63,225 nucleotides of DNA from Gemmatimonadales bacterium (GCA_007695225.1 REED01000159.1:1-63225); one strand, 5' to 3'. Positions 17,995 through 27,044 are shown, numbered from the stretch's first letter. Notes: a model not told the origin generated them from the letters alone. Made by a program: numbers and translations.

Positions 17995-19305
17995 TCAGCG
18001 GGGCATGAGCCCCTGCATGTTCCGCATCTGCTTCATCATCTTCCGCATGTCCTTGAACTGCTTCATCAGTCGGTTCACCTCGGCCACCGACCGGCCGCTC
18101 CCCCGTGCGATGCGAGAGCGCCGGGATCCGTTCAGGATCTCGGGGCGCCGACGTTCCTCGGGCGTCATGGAGAGGATGATGGCCTCCACATGCTTCATCC
18201 GCTTCGGGTCGATGTTGCCGACGGGAAGCTTCTTCCCCATGCCGGGGATGAGCTTCACCAACTGCTCCAACGGCCCCATCTTCTGCACCTGCTGCATCGC
18301 CACCAGGAAGTCCTCCAGGGTGAACTTCCCCTTACCCAGGACCTTCTGTTCCAACTGGGCCGAAGCTTCCTGGTCCACCGACCGCTGGGCCCGCTCCACC
18401 AGGCCGACGATGTCCCCCTTCTGGAGGATCCGCCCCGCCAGACGCTCCGGGTCCGCGGCGTCCAGGTCGTCCACCCCTTCCCCCACACCCACGAACTTGA
18501 TGGGTTTCCCCACCACGCCCCGAATGGACAGAGCGGCCCCGCCTCGGGCATCGCCGTCCATCTTGGTGAGGACGATGCCGGTCACTCCCAGCGCATCGTC
18601 AAAGCCCTGGGCGATCCGGACCGCCTCCTGCCCCGTCATGGCGTCGGCCACGAAGAGGATCTCCTGGGGGGAGACCGCATCCCGGATCTGCCCCAGCTCC
18701 TGCATGAGCGGCTCGTCGATCTGGAGCCGCCCGGCGGTGTCCACGATCAGGACGGACCGCTTTTGTTCCCGGGCCGCGGCCAGGGCGTCGCGGGCCGTGG
18801 CCACCGGGTCCCCGCCGGAGGTTCCGGCGTGGATCGGCACATCGATCCGTCTGGCCAAGGTGGAGAGCTGCTCCACCGCGGCAGGACGGACCAGGTCACA
18901 GGCCGCCAGCATGGGCTGGCGCCCCTCCCGCTGCAGCCGCCGGGCCAGCTTGGCGGCCGTGGTGGTCTTACCCGATCCCTGGAGCCCCACCACCAGGATC
19001 ACCGTGGGAGGGCTGGAGGCCCACTCCAGGGCGGGGCGCCCCTCGCCGAGGAGAGTCGACAACTCCTCGTGGACGATCTTGACGATCTGCTGTCCGGGGG
19101 AGACGGCCTTGAGGACCGTGTCGCCCAGCGCCTTTTCCTGGACCCGGCTCAGGAACTCCCGGGTGACCTGATAATTTACATCCGCTTCCAGGAGGACCCG
19201 CCGCACTTCCCGGAGGCCGTCCTTGATCATGGGTTCGGTCAGGACCCCCCGTTGCCGGAAGCGCCCCAGGACCGAATCCAGTTTTTCGCTCAGCTCATCG
19301 AACAT
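17995..19305 (-). CDS. ffh: Signal recognition particle protein Ffh
   Basis: 436-aa SRP54-type GTPase that binds signal sequences and 4.5S RNA and delivers ribosomes to FtsY. N domain at about 1-85; G domain with the P-loop GLQGSGKTTTAAKLA near 107, DTAGRLQ and TKMDGDARGG; M domain from about 300. It ends in a methionine-rich helix (MKQFKDMRKMMKQMRNMQG) that binds signal peptides. Length is normal. The 4.5S RNA gene is not in the window. It is first in the rpsP-rnhB run. Confidence 0.98.
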   Translation of the reverse strand: MFDELSEKLDSVLGRFRQRGVLTEPMIKDGLREVRRVLLEADVNYQVTREFLSRVQEKALGDTVLKAVSPGQQIVKIVHEELSTLLGEGRPALEWASSPPTVILVVGLQGSGKTTTAAKLARRLQREGRQPMLAACDLVRPAAVEQLSTLARRIDVPIHAGTSGGDPVATARDALAAAREQKRSVLIVDTAGRLQIDEPLMQELGQIRDAVSPQEILFVADAMTGQEAVRIAQGFDDALGVTGIVLTKMDGDARGGAALSIRGVVGKPIKFVGVGEGVDDLDAADPERLAGRILQKGDIVGLVERAQRSVDQEASAQLEQKVLGKGKFTLEDFLVAMQQVQKMGPLEQLVKLIPGMGKKLPVGNIDPKRMKHVEAIILSMTPEERRRPEILNGSRRSRIARGSGRSVAEVNRLMKQFKDMRKMMKQMRNMQGLMPR

Positions 19306-19382
19306 GTCCGCCCGATTCCTGAATCGGCAAAGATGGTAAAGCTAAACCCGAGGACTGCAGACCTCAACCCGAACGTCCCGAT

Positions 19383-20687
19383 TCAGTGGACGTGGATGAT
19401 CTGGCTTCGTCGGCTTCCCACCGAGACCATCCGGATGGGGGCACGGGTAAGTTCCTGGATCCGGTCCAGGTAGCTTCGGGCCCGAGGGGGAAGATCGTCC
19501 AGGGAACGGGCCCCGTGGGTGGGACTCTCCCAGCCGGGATGGGTCTCCAGGATGGGCTCCACGGATTCCAATCCCCAGGTGTCCGCCGGGAACTCCTCGG
19601 CCACTCCCTGGGGTGTCCGGTATCCGGTACAGATGGAGATCTCCGGGAGGGTGTCCAGCACGTCCAGCTTGGTCACCGCCAGCCCGGTGAGGCCGTTCAC
19701 CCGAGCCGCGTACCGGGCCAGGACGGCATCGAACCAGCCGCATCGGCGAGGCCGGCCGGTGGTGGCGCCGAACTCACCCCCCAGCCGCCGCATGTGCTCA
19801 TCCATCTCGGGGTCGAACCCGGTGGGAAGCGGCCCATTCCCCACCCGGGTCGTATAGGCCTTCACGACGCCCAGTACGGCATCGATACGGGTGGGACCCA
19901 CCCCGATCCCGGTAGCGGCGGCGGCAGCGGTGGTGTTGGACGAGGTGACGAACGGATAGGTCCCGTGGTCCAGATCCAGGGCCGTCCCCTGGGCGCCTTC
20001 CAGGAGGACCCGCTCACCCCGCGCCAGGGCCAGGTCCACTTCGAGACCCACGTCCACGGCCAATCCCAGGAGGCGTGAGCGGAGGTCTCGGCTTTCCTCA
20101 AGGGCTCGATCCAGCGCCGCGTCAGCCTCGGCGTCGAATCCGCCCATGGCCTGGAGCTTCTCCCTGGCTCGGGCGGCGCCCCGCTCCAGGAGCTCGGCGA
20201 AGCGTTCCTCGTCGATGGCGTCTGCGACCCGGATCCCCCGGCGCCCCGCCTTGTCCTCGTAGGCTGGGCCGATACCACGCCCGGTGGTGCCGATCTTCTC
20301 CTCGGCCCCCTCCTCGGAGGCCCGATCCAGGAGGCGATGGTAGGGGAGGAGAAGGTGGGCCCGGTGGCTCACGCCGACCCGGCCCTCCAGATCGACCCCC
20401 CGCCTTCGAAGCTCGTCGTACTCCTGGACGAACTGGTGGAGGTCCAACACCACGCCGTTCCCCAGGAGGCATCGCTTCCCGGAATGGAGGATTCCCGAGG
20501 GGATCTGGTGGAGGATGAACTCCACCTCCCCCACGTGGACGGTATGACCCGCGTTGGCCCCGCCCTGATACCGGGCGACGACGTTCACGCCCTCGGCGAG
20601 AACGTCCACGATCTTCCCCTTCCCCTCATCCCCCCACTGGCACCCGACCACGACGGTGCACTGACCACCTGCCGCTGGTTGACCCAC
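19383..20687 (-). CDS. purA: Adenylosuccinate synthetase
   Basis: 434 aa. It makes adenylosuccinate from IMP and aspartate with GTP, the first AMP-specific step. Motifs: CQWGDEGKGKIVD near 15, GGANAGHTV near 42, GTTGRGIGPAYEDK, EGAQGTALDLDHGTYPFVTSS, and the C-terminal GYRTP / VGSRRSQII blocks. Length is standard. The leader between it and the upstream dapA-like gene contains a rho-independent terminator (20712-20739). Its transcript therefore either starts within 20 nt of the start codon region or depends on read-through. Confidence 0.98.
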   Translation of the reverse strand: MGQPAAGGQCTVVVGCQWGDEGKGKIVDVLAEGVNVVARYQGGANAGHTVHVGEVEFILHQIPSGILHSGKRCLLGNGVVLDLHQFVQEYDELRRRGVDLEGRVGVSHRAHLLLPYHRLLDRASEEGAEEKIGTTGRGIGPAYEDKAGRRGIRVADAIDEERFAELLERGAARAREKLQAMGGFDAEADAALDRALEESRDLRSRLLGLAVDVGLEVDLALARGERVLLEGAQGTALDLDHGTYPFVTSSNTTAAAAATGIGVGPTRIDAVLGVVKAYTTRVGNGPLPTGFDPEMDEHMRRLGGEFGATTGRPRRCGWFDAVLARYAARVNGLTGLAVTKLDVLDTLPEISICTGYRTPQGVAEEFPADTWGLESVEPILETHPGWESPTHGARSLDDLPPRARSYLDRIQELTRAPIRMVSVGSRRSQIIHVH

Positions 20688-20711
20688 CGCTTCCCGCTCC
20701 TTCCGAACATG

Positions 20712-20739
20712 AAAAAAGCCCGTCCCGGAGGGGATGGGC
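20712..20739 (-). terminator. Rho-independent terminator after the dapA-like gene
   Basis: Read on the minus strand, GCCCATCCC, loop CTCC, GGGACGGGC (one mismatch in nine pairs) is followed immediately by TTTTTT. It lies 50 nt beyond the dapA-like stop and only 24 nt before the purA start, so it separates the trpS-pilT-dapA-like unit from purA. Confidence 0.8.
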
Positions 20740-20789
20740 CCGTAGATGCAGAATCCTTGGGAAGAAGCTAGACCGGGGGTGGGAGGGTG

Positions 20790-21701
20790 TCAAGAAACGG
20801 GAAGAGCGGCAGCCTCAAGGAGACCACGGACCGTTTCGATTCCAGCCTCACCCAGGGGCGGGAGGGGTGAGCGAGGAGCGCCGCCGGTCATCCCCAGGAG
20901 ATCCATTGCCGCCTTCACACCTGGAACGCCGTACGCTCCCACGATCCCGTCGTGGAGGGGAGCCACCCGTTCCTGGATCGCCCCCGCTTCCTCAGCCCGA
21001 CCGGCCAGGAAAGTGGATACGATCTCCGCCGATGCCCCCGGAGCTACGTTGGCCACCCCCAGGATCCCGCCTACTGCCCCCATCTCCAGGGAGGCATAGA
21101 GCTTCGCCCCTGTCCCCACCAGTACCTGGAACCCCGACCTCACCTGGTCCAGGAGGTCCCCCAGCTTGGACAGGTCCCCCCGGGAATCCTTGATCCCGAT
21201 GATGTTGGGGTGTTCGGAGAGCTCGGCCACGAGCCCCGTGGGGAACTCCAGGGTGCTGAAGCGCAGCGGCACCTGGTAGAGGATCACCGGCACCGGGGAT
21301 GCGTCGGCCAGGGTCCGGTAGTGGTCCCGGAGCACTCCGGGGGTCATCTGTCCCCGGTAGAAGGCCGGGGGCTGGACCAGCACCGCATCGGCCCCCATTT
21401 CGGCGGCCTCCCGGGTCCTCCGGAGGGTGATCCGGGTGGACTCGCCTCCGGTTCCGGCCACCATGAGGCGGTCCTCCGGGACCATCTCCCGAGCCGCCTC
21501 CAGGAGCCGGGTCCGCTCCTCTTCGTCCAGCAGGACCGCCTCTCCGGTTGAACCTCCCAGCACCACGCCGCGCACCCCGGTGGCGAGCCAACCCCGGAGG
21601 TTGCCGCGGAAGCCGGGAAGATCCACCTCGCCGTCGGTGGCCCGGAATGGCGTGGCCGTGGGAATCAGAACGCCGGAAAGGTCCACTCGATCCGCACCCA
21701 T
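20790..21701 (-). CDS. DapA-family (dihydrodipicolinate synthase/4-hydroxy-2-oxoglutarate aldolase type) class I aldolase
   Basis: 303-aa TIM-barrel Schiff-base aldolase. Seen: the pyruvate-binding GGSTGEAVLL near 48-57, the catalytic Tyr in VILYQVPLR near 140 and the Schiff-base Lys in NIIGIKDSRGDL near 168. The family includes DapA, N-acetylneuraminate lyase and 4-hydroxy-2-oxoglutarate aldolase (HOGA). The HPNIIGIKDSxGD context resembles HOGA-type members as I remember them, so a catabolic aldolase is at least as likely as lysine synthesis. It starts one nt after the pilT stop. A terminator follows it. Confidence 0.85.
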   Translation of the reverse strand: MGADRVDLSGVLIPTATPFRATDGEVDLPGFRGNLRGWLATGVRGVVLGGSTGEAVLLDEEERTRLLEAAREMVPEDRLMVAGTGGESTRITLRRTREAAEMGADAVLVQPPAFYRGQMTPGVLRDHYRTLADASPVPVILYQVPLRFSTLEFPTGLVAELSEHPNIIGIKDSRGDLSKLGDLLDQVRSGFQVLVGTGAKLYASLEMGAVGGILGVANVAPGASAEIVSTFLAGRAEEAGAIQERVAPLHDGIVGAYGVPGVKAAMDLLGMTGGAPRSPLPPLGEAGIETVRGLLEAAALPVS

Positions 21702-21702
21702 C

Positions 21703-22857
21703 TCACACCCCTCCCGTCATGTAGTTGATCCCGTCCATGGGACGGTCCGAACCCGTCCCACTGCCGTCGTCGCCGTAGAAGTTCACCTTCAAATCGAAGT
21801 CCGAGGGGTTGGTGGCCGCGGCCTTCGCCACCTCGAAATCCACCAACTCCTCCCGGACCAGATCCAGGAGGTGCTGGTCAAAACTCTGGGAGCCGTAGGG
21901 CTCGCGGCCTTCCTCGATGAGATCCGGGATCTCCACCATCCGCTCCGGATCCCGGATGCAGTCCCGGATGGTTCCGGTGACCACCATCACCTCGCAGGCC
22001 ACCACCCGGCCATTCCCGTCCCGCTTCGGTAGGAGGCGCTGAGAGATGACCGCCTGGAGGGTCTCCGCCAGACGGACCCGGATCATCTCCTGCTCCGAGG
22101 GATCGAATACGGCAATGATCCGGGAGAGGGTCTGGGTGGCGTTCTGGGTATGGAGGGTGGAGATGACCAGGTGCCCGGTCTCCGCCGCCTTCAGGGCGAT
22201 GTCGATGGTCTCGGTGTCCCGCATCTCCCCGATGAGGATGACATCGGGGTCCTGGCGGAGGGCCGCCCGGAGCCCGGCGTTGAAGGAGAGGGTGTCGGTC
22301 CCCACGTCCCGTTGGGTGATGGAGCAGCGCCGGTCCCGGTGGAGGAACTCGATGGGGTTCTCCAGCGTGACGACGTGGAGGTCCTTCCTCCGGTTGATGG
22401 ACTCCACCATGGCAGCCATGGAGGAACTCTTCCCGGACCCCGTGACCCCCGTCACCAGGATGAGCCCCCGCTCCTGAGCCGTGATACTCTCCAGGACCGT
22501 GGGGAGCCGGAGCTCCTCCAAAGTGGGCACATCGAAGGGGATCACCCGCATGACGATCATGAAGGTCCCCCGCTGCCGTAGGATGTTCACCCGGAAGCGA
22601 CCCAGTCCCGAGAGCCCCCATGAGCAGTCATAGTCCCGGAGCTCGTCGACCCGGGCCCGGTCCTTCTCGTAGGGAATGAACTTGAGGGCCAGCGCCTTCA
22701 CCTGCTCAGGCCCCAGGCGCTGGTCCGTCATCGGGATCAACCGGCCGAAGATCCGGGCCCGGATCACATCGCCGGACTTGATGTGGATGTCGCTGGCGCC
22801 CCGCTCGATGGCCGCCTTGAAGACCGCAGTGATGGACTTCATGGGCGAATCAGACAT
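21703..22857 (-). CDS. pilT: PilT-type twitching-motility retraction ATPase
   Basis: 384-aa hexameric secretion-type ATPase that powers type IV pilus retraction. Motifs: Walker A GVTGSGKSSS near 130, the Asp box, Walker B DVILIGEMRD, and the His box STLHTQNATQTLSRI. The start ATG 22857 (MSDSP) lies just before the conserved PilT N-domain; the frame is open to 23004 but with unlike sequence. It could also be PilU-like, which cannot be told without a partner. Other pilus genes are not nearby; it sits between trpS and an aldolase gene. Confidence 0.93.
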   Translation of the reverse strand: MSDSPMKSITAVFKAAIERGASDIHIKSGDVIRARIFGRLIPMTDQRLGPEQVKALALKFIPYEKDRARVDELRDYDCSWGLSGLGRFRVNILRQRGTFMIVMRVIPFDVPTLEELRLPTVLESITAQERGLILVTGVTGSGKSSSMAAMVESINRRKDLHVVTLENPIEFLHRDRRCSITQRDVGTDTLSFNAGLRAALRQDPDVILIGEMRDTETIDIALKAAETGHLVISTLHTQNATQTLSRIIAVFDPSEQEMIRVRLAETLQAVISQRLLPKRDGNGRVVACEVMVVTGTIRDCIRDPERMVEIPDLIEEGREPYGSQSFDQHLLDLVREELVDFEVAKAAATNPSDFDLKVNFYGDDGSGTGSDRPMDGINYMTGGV

Positions 22858-23020
22858 GAGGTGGCCCCCCGAGGGCCACAAGCACCGTTCCGGCCAGCAC
22901 GAGGACGGCGCCGGGCACGATCTGGGGTGGTGGATGGCTGGGGCCTGGAGTTCGGGAGCGTCATGGCCGGAAGATAGGGAAGAACCCCGGGACTCCGCCA
23001 CCACTGGGAAATAGGTGCCA

Positions 23021-24085
23021 TCAGCCTGCGTGGACGCCGGAGCGCCAGGTAAGGCCCATCCGTTCCCTGACCTGGGTCATGGTCCGCTCGGCCTCTTTCC
23101 GGGCTCGGACCGCTCCGGCCTCCAGGATCTCCCGGACCCGCTGGGGATTGGCCTTCAGCTCGGCGGCCCGCTCCCGAACCTCGAGGAAGTGCTCGCCGAT
23201 GGAGTCAGCCAGGATCCGCTTGCAGTCCACGCATCCCCGGGTGCCGGCCCGGCACTGGTCCTCGATATCGGGAAGGAGGACGGGATCGGTGAGATGGCCA
23301 TGGAGGGTGAAGACGTTGCACACCTCCGGCCGGCCCGGATCGTTTCTTCGGACCCGCTGGGGGTCGGTGACGGCCGTGCGCACCCGCTCCCAGATCTCTT
23401 CGGGTTCCGCCAGGATCCGAACCGTATTGTCCATGGACTTGCTCATCTTGGCGCCGCCGTCCAGCCCCAGGATCCGGCCGGCGGTGCTGAGGATGGGACG
23501 GGGCTCGGGGAAGACCTCTCCGAAGCGATGGTTCCAGCGTCGGGCCACCTCCCGGGCCAGCTCCAGGTGCTGCACCTGGTCCTCGCCCACCGGCACCAGC
23601 TCCGCCCGGTAGAGGAGGATGTCGGCGGACTGGAGGATGGGATAGTTGAGAAGGCCCGCGGGGATGGACTCGAGTCGGGCCGACTTGTCCTTGTACTGGG
23701 TCATCCGCTCCAGGTCGCCCACCGGGGTTACGGCGTTGAAGAGCCAGGTGAGCTCGGTGTGTTCCGGGACGTCGGACTGGACGAAGATGGTGCTCCGCTC
23801 CGGATCCAGCCCCACCGCAAGGAAGCTTACCGCCAGGTCGAAGACGCGGGTGGGGAGGGTCTCGGGATGGAAGTCCCCGGTGAGGGCGTGCTGGTCCACG
23901 ATGCAGAAGAAGCACTCGTGCTCGTCCTGGAGACGGACCCACTGGCGGAGCGCGCCCAGGTAGTTCCCCAGGTGCGCCTCGCCGGAGGGCTGCATTCCGG
24001 AGAAGATGCGGCCGGCTGCGGGTTCCTTCGAAGCACCGGGCCCGGGGGAGCCGCCTTGAGTCCTGGTATCTGTGCCTTCGGCCAT
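23021..24085 (-). CDS. trpS: Tryptophanyl-tRNA synthetase
   Basis: 354 aa class Ic synthetase that charges tRNA-Trp. The HIGH-type motif is PSGEAHLGNYLGA near 34-46 and the KMSKS loop is GAKMSKSMDN near 207. A Cys-rich stretch (QCRAGTRGCVDCK) lies near 285. The start at 24085 (MAEGTD) gives the family length; the frame open to 24172 adds a low-quality extension. It leads the trpS-pilT-dapA-like unit and is divergent from the phosphatase gene at 24425. Confidence 0.97.
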   Translation of the reverse strand: MAEGTDTRTQGGSPGPGASKEPAAGRIFSGMQPSGEAHLGNYLGALRQWVRLQDEHECFFCIVDQHALTGDFHPETLPTRVFDLAVSFLAVGLDPERSTIFVQSDVPEHTELTWLFNAVTPVGDLERMTQYKDKSARLESIPAGLLNYPILQSADILLYRAELVPVGEDQVQHLELAREVARRWNHRFGEVFPEPRPILSTAGRILGLDGGAKMSKSMDNTVRILAEPEEIWERVRTAVTDPQRVRRNDPGRPEVCNVFTLHGHLTDPVLLPDIEDQCRAGTRGCVDCKRILADSIGEHFLEVRERAAELKANPQRVREILEAGAVRARKEAERTMTQVRERMGLTWRSGVHAG

Positions 24086-24424
24086 GGTGTCGTCCGATTC
24101 TCTGCTGAAGACCGCCTGGCTGAGGCGGCTCGATGGGCATTGGACCAGCCTCCGCGGCCCCCGGGAGCACATGGGGGGAGCACTCTGGAATGGAAGGCGG
24201 TCCCGGCGGGGGCTAAGTTAGCGACTCCGGGGACGGGGCTCCAACCGGGAGGCTGCCCGGGGCATGGAACTCACCTACACCGCTGGCGGTACCGCGCGAC
24301 CCGCCGCGACCGGCACCGCCCCAGGCACCGCCAGAGGCACCGCCCCAGGCACCGCCACAAGCGCCGCTCCGTCCCGGAGGCGGACTCACTCCCCTCCGCT
24401 CCTTTCATACCACCTTCCGGATAC
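24086..24424. other. Divergent intergenic region with 12-bp tandem repeat and a 54-codon ORF
   Basis: 339 nt between trpS and the inositol-monophosphatase-family gene. The core GGCACCGCC occurs four times at an exact 12-bp period (24312, 24324, 24336, 24348). It lies in a plus-strand ORF (24264-24428) encoding a Gly-Thr-Ala-Pro-rich peptide whose TGA overlaps the ATG of the phosphatase gene as ATGA. A GGGAGG lies 11 nt before its ATG. It may be a leader peptide coupling translation into the phosphatase, or chance. Not called as a gene. Confidence 0.4.
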
Positions 24425-25249
24425 ATGATTTCTCCCTCTGACCTCCTGACCACGGCCCGGGCTTCGGCGGCGGCCGCCGCTGGAGTCCATCTGCGCTGGG
24501 CCCATCGGGTCGCCCCCGGAGAGGCGGTGGAGAAGGGCCGATCCGATTTCGTCTCCCAGGTGGACCGGGAAGCTCAGGCCGCCGCACTCCGGGTGATCCG
24601 GGATCGGCACCCGGACCACCGGATCCTGGCAGAGGAGGAGGACGAGCGCCCCAACGGGACGGAGCGCTGGATCGGGGAGGGAGACCCGAGCCTGCCCCTC
24701 TGGATCGTGGATCCCCTGGACGGCACCACCAACTTCCTCCACGGGCACCCCATGTATGCCGCCTCGGTGGGGGTGGTGGTGGAGGGCCGGCCGGTGGCAG
24801 GAGCCGTGACGGCGCCGGCGACGGGTGAGGAGTGGTGGGGAGCCGACGGTCAGGGAGCATACCGGAACGGCCGGGCCATCCGGGTCTCCGCCATCGATGA
24901 CCTCACCCTGGCCCTTCTGGGTACGGGCTTCCCCTTCAAGCAGCCGGCCGAGGTCCCAAACTACGTGGAGCAGCTGGGGCGGGTCCTCCTCCGGAGCTCG
25001 GGGGTGCGAAGGGGCGGAGCCGCAGCCCTGGATCTCTGCTATCTGGCCCAGGGCACCCTGGACGCCTTCTGGGAGGCCCACCTGAGTCCCTGGGACGTGG
25101 CCGGTGGACTGGCCATCCTCTCGGAAGCGGGTGGGATCTGGATGCGCCAGGACGGCTCGCCCCTCGCGCTGCACGAAGGGGGATCGGTGCTGGCCGCCAA
25201 CGGCCCCCACCTCCTCAAGGAACTCCGGAACCTCCTGGAAGGTCGCTGA
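24425..25249 (+). CDS. Inositol-monophosphatase family phosphatase
   Basis: 274 aa. Li-sensitive, Mg-dependent phosphatase fold. Metal-binding motifs: ILAEEEDE near 75, WIVDPLDGTTNFLHG near 98-112 and LSPWDVAGG near 223. Members hydrolyse inositol phosphates, PAP, fructose-1,6-bisphosphate or histidinol phosphate. SuhB- or histidinol-phosphatase-like roles are both possible. The start is ATG 24425, in an ATGA overlap with a small upstream ORF, and the ribosome site is weak. A hairpin follows the stop. Confidence 0.92.
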   Translation: MISPSDLLTTARASAAAAAGVHLRWAHRVAPGEAVEKGRSDFVSQVDREAQAAALRVIRDRHPDHRILAEEEDERPNGTERWIGEGDPSLPLWIVDPLDGTTNFLHGHPMYAASVGVVVEGRPVAGAVTAPATGEEWWGADGQGAYRNGRAIRVSAIDDLTLALLGTGFPFKQPAEVPNYVEQLGRVLLRSSGVRRGGAAALDLCYLAQGTLDAFWEAHLSPWDVAGGLAILSEAGGIWMRQDGSPLALHEGGSVLAANGPHLLKELRNLLEGR

Positions 25250-25258
25250 AGAAACACG

Positions 25259-25292
25259 CCGCCCCTCCGACCACGAGGGGCCGGAGGGGCGG
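25259..25292. terminator. GC-rich hairpin between convergent genes
   Basis: Perfect 11-bp stem CCGCCCCTCCG / CGGAGGGGCGG with a 12-nt loop. It is located 10 nt after the phosphatase stop and 54 nt before the Hsp20 stop, so it may serve both directions. There is no T-run, so intrinsic termination is uncertain. Confidence 0.5.
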
Positions 25293-25345
25293 GCCAGGTT
25301 TCCCCGGATGACCGGGGGAGAAGGCCGAATCGGGAGATCGCAGGA

Positions 25346-25810
25346 TCAGTTCGATTCCGTCCGGATCTCGATCTTCCGGCCTCGGGCTTCCGGCGCCTTG
25401 GGCATGTGGATCCGGAGCACGCCGTCCTGGAAGGTGGCAGAGATTTCGTCCGCCTTGACCGTTCGCGGGAGGGTGAAGGAACGCTGGAAGCCCCCCCACC
25501 GCCGCTCCCAGAGATGGTAGCGGCGTTCCTCCTCGGCGCCCTCGGTCCGGGTCTCCTCCTTCTGCCCGGAGAGCGACAGCACATTGTTCTCCAACTCGAT
25601 CTCCACGTCCTCCTGGCGCATGCCCGGGAGCTCGGCGGTGAGGACCAATTCGTCCCGGGTCTCCTCCACGTTCACGGCAGGCATCCAGGCGGATCGACCC
25701 TGGGCCGCCCCGGTACTCCCGTCGTCGAACATGCGGCTCAGGCGGTTGGTCATCTCATCCAGTTCCCGCCAGGGGGAGATGGTTCGGGTGCGATAGGGGG
25801 TAATGGCCAT
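25346..25810 (-). CDS. Small heat-shock protein, Hsp20/alpha-crystallin family
   Basis: 154-aa ATP-independent holdase chaperone. The alpha-crystallin domain covers about 45-150 (PAVNVEETRDELVLTAELPG ... LSLSGQKEE ... GGFQRSFTLP ... ATFQDGVLRIHMPK). The C-terminal I/V-x-I element is KIEIRTE. The start at 25810 follows AAGGAGG at normal distance. A sigma-54-like promoter candidate lies about 115 nt upstream. It is convergent with the phosphatase gene. Confidence 0.95.
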   Translation of the reverse strand: MAITPYRTRTISPWRELDEMTNRLSRMFDDGSTGAAQGRSAWMPAVNVEETRDELVLTAELPGMRQEDVEIELENNVLSLSGQKEETRTEGAEEERRYHLWERRWGGFQRSFTLPRTVKADEISATFQDGVLRIHMPKAPEARGRKIEIRTESN

Positions 25811-25924
25811 GGGAACCTCCTTCTTTCTCCTTTCCAACTGGACTGACAAGTCCCGGAAGCAGAGGGACTCCCCTGTCCCCCGCTCCGGTGGGGTCGACGA
25901 CCCCGGCGATCACCCCTTCCGAGG

Positions 25925-25940
25925 TGCAGAACGCGTGCCA
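25925..25940 (-). promoter_or_regulatory. Candidate sigma-54 (-24/-12) promoter of the Hsp20 gene
   Basis: On the minus strand TGGCACGCGTTCTGCA matches the -24/-12 consensus TGGCACG-N4-TTGCA with one change, and GG and GC are 10 nt apart as required. The predicted start near 25915 would give a leader of about 100 nt before the Hsp20 ATG. It is a single motif match with no activator gene nearby. Confidence 0.4.
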
Positions 25941-26104
25941 TCCCGGAGGACCCACGAATCTGCCATCCTTGCATACGCCAACGGCTTGACCCCCTCACTC
26001 CCTGCCATTCCGACCGATGGATGAGGCCGACGTCCGGGGGCCAGTAGGGCAGGAGAAAGGGCGGAGGTTCGGTTCGGGCCGATGGATCCTCGCGGCCCGA
26101 AGGA

Positions 26105-27028
26105 TCACTCCAGAAGGGCGAGGGCCATGCGGGCCGCACCCATGGCGGGATCGGGCGCGGATTCCCGGGCCACCCCTCCCAGCGCCTGAATCCGGCGAAG
26201 GAGTTCGGACCGGAGGGGCCCGCCCGGAACCACCAGCCCGCCCACCAGGGCCACCGGAATCTCGTCGGACCCACTCCCCTCCTCCCGCCAGGCGCGGATG
26301 AGGGGGGGAAGGTGGGCGGCCAGTGCCCCCGCCGCCTGGGAGAGGAGGGTTCGGCTCGCCGGATCGCCCAGGGCCGCGGCCTCGGCCACCCGAGGGGCCA
26401 GGGCGGCGACGTCTCCCTTCTCCGCAGCCCAGAGGCGGTCCATGAGAGCCCCGGGGTCGGGAACCTGGAAGTGGTGGAGGGCGGTCTCCAGGAGGAGCGT
26501 GTCCGGCGCCCGGCCGTCCACCGCCTGGAAGGCGACGTGGAGCGCCTGGATTCCGATCCACCACCCCGACCCTTCATCTCCCGCCACCGCGCCCCACCCC
26601 CCCGAGCGGAGGGACCGCCCTGAAGGAGTCTGGGTGAGGGCCACGGAACCGGTCCCCCCCACCAGGAGGATCCCGGGGCCCTCCCCGAAGGCATCGTGAA
26701 ATGCCACCTCCACGTCGGTCTTTACCTCAATCCGACGGGCGAGCCCGGCCTTCACCAGCCGCTCCTGGATGGCCTCCCGGGTCTTCGTCCTGCCCACCCC
26801 GGCAAGGCCCGCTACCAGGACCTCCGGGGGGCCCGGCTCCCCCGCCGCGGCGAGGGCCGCCGCCACCAGGTCCCGGAGGGCCACCAGGGTCGCGTCCTCC
26901 TCCCCGGGCTTCACCAGGGCGGCGCGCCCGGTGGCTCGGGCCCGTTCCTCTCCCGACGCCGCCAGGACCACGGCCCGGCTCCCCGTCCCCCCGCCGTCCA
27001 CGCCCAGGACCACCCTTCCCCGGCTCAT
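26105..27028 (-). CDS. BadF/BadG-type ATPase, probable amino-sugar (GlcNAc/MurNAc) kinase
   Basis: 307 aa of the ASKHA superfamily. Phosphate-binding loop LGVDGGGTGSRAVVL at 8-22, a second phosphate motif LLVGGTGSVAL near 120, GGWGAVAGDEGSGWWIG near 142 (typical of N-acetylglucosamine kinases in this family), and the adenosine motif VALVGGLVVPGG near 265. Clostridial MurK, which phosphorylates MurNAc and GlcNAc, belongs to this family. With a symporter gene ending 17 nt upstream and NagZ/NamZ genes in the same region, a muropeptide-sugar kinase is the favoured reading. The sugar specificity is inferred from context. Confidence 0.82.
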   Translation of the reverse strand: MSRGRVVLGVDGGGTGSRAVVLAASGEERARATGRAALVKPGEEDATLVALRDLVAAALAAAGEPGPPEVLVAGLAGVGRTKTREAIQERLVKAGLARRIEVKTDVEVAFHDAFGEGPGILLVGGTGSVALTQTPSGRSLRSGGWGAVAGDEGSGWWIGIQALHVAFQAVDGRAPDTLLLETALHHFQVPDPGALMDRLWAAEKGDVAALAPRVAEAAALGDPASRTLLSQAAGALAAHLPPLIRAWREEGSGSDEIPVALVGGLVVPGGPLRSELLRRIQALGGVARESAPDPAMGAARMALALLE

Positions 27029-27044
27029 CCCGTCCTTCGCCGGC

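Noticed and set aside
20790-21701. Naming the aldolase dapA outright
   Set aside because: The active-site residues only show family membership. The local motif is also compatible with 4-hydroxy-2-oxoglutarate aldolase or related catabolic enzymes, and no other lysine gene is nearby.
24312-24356. Possible CRISPR-like array
   Set aside because: The 9-bp units at a 12-bp period have no room for spacers and lie in an open frame; it is a simple tandem repeat.
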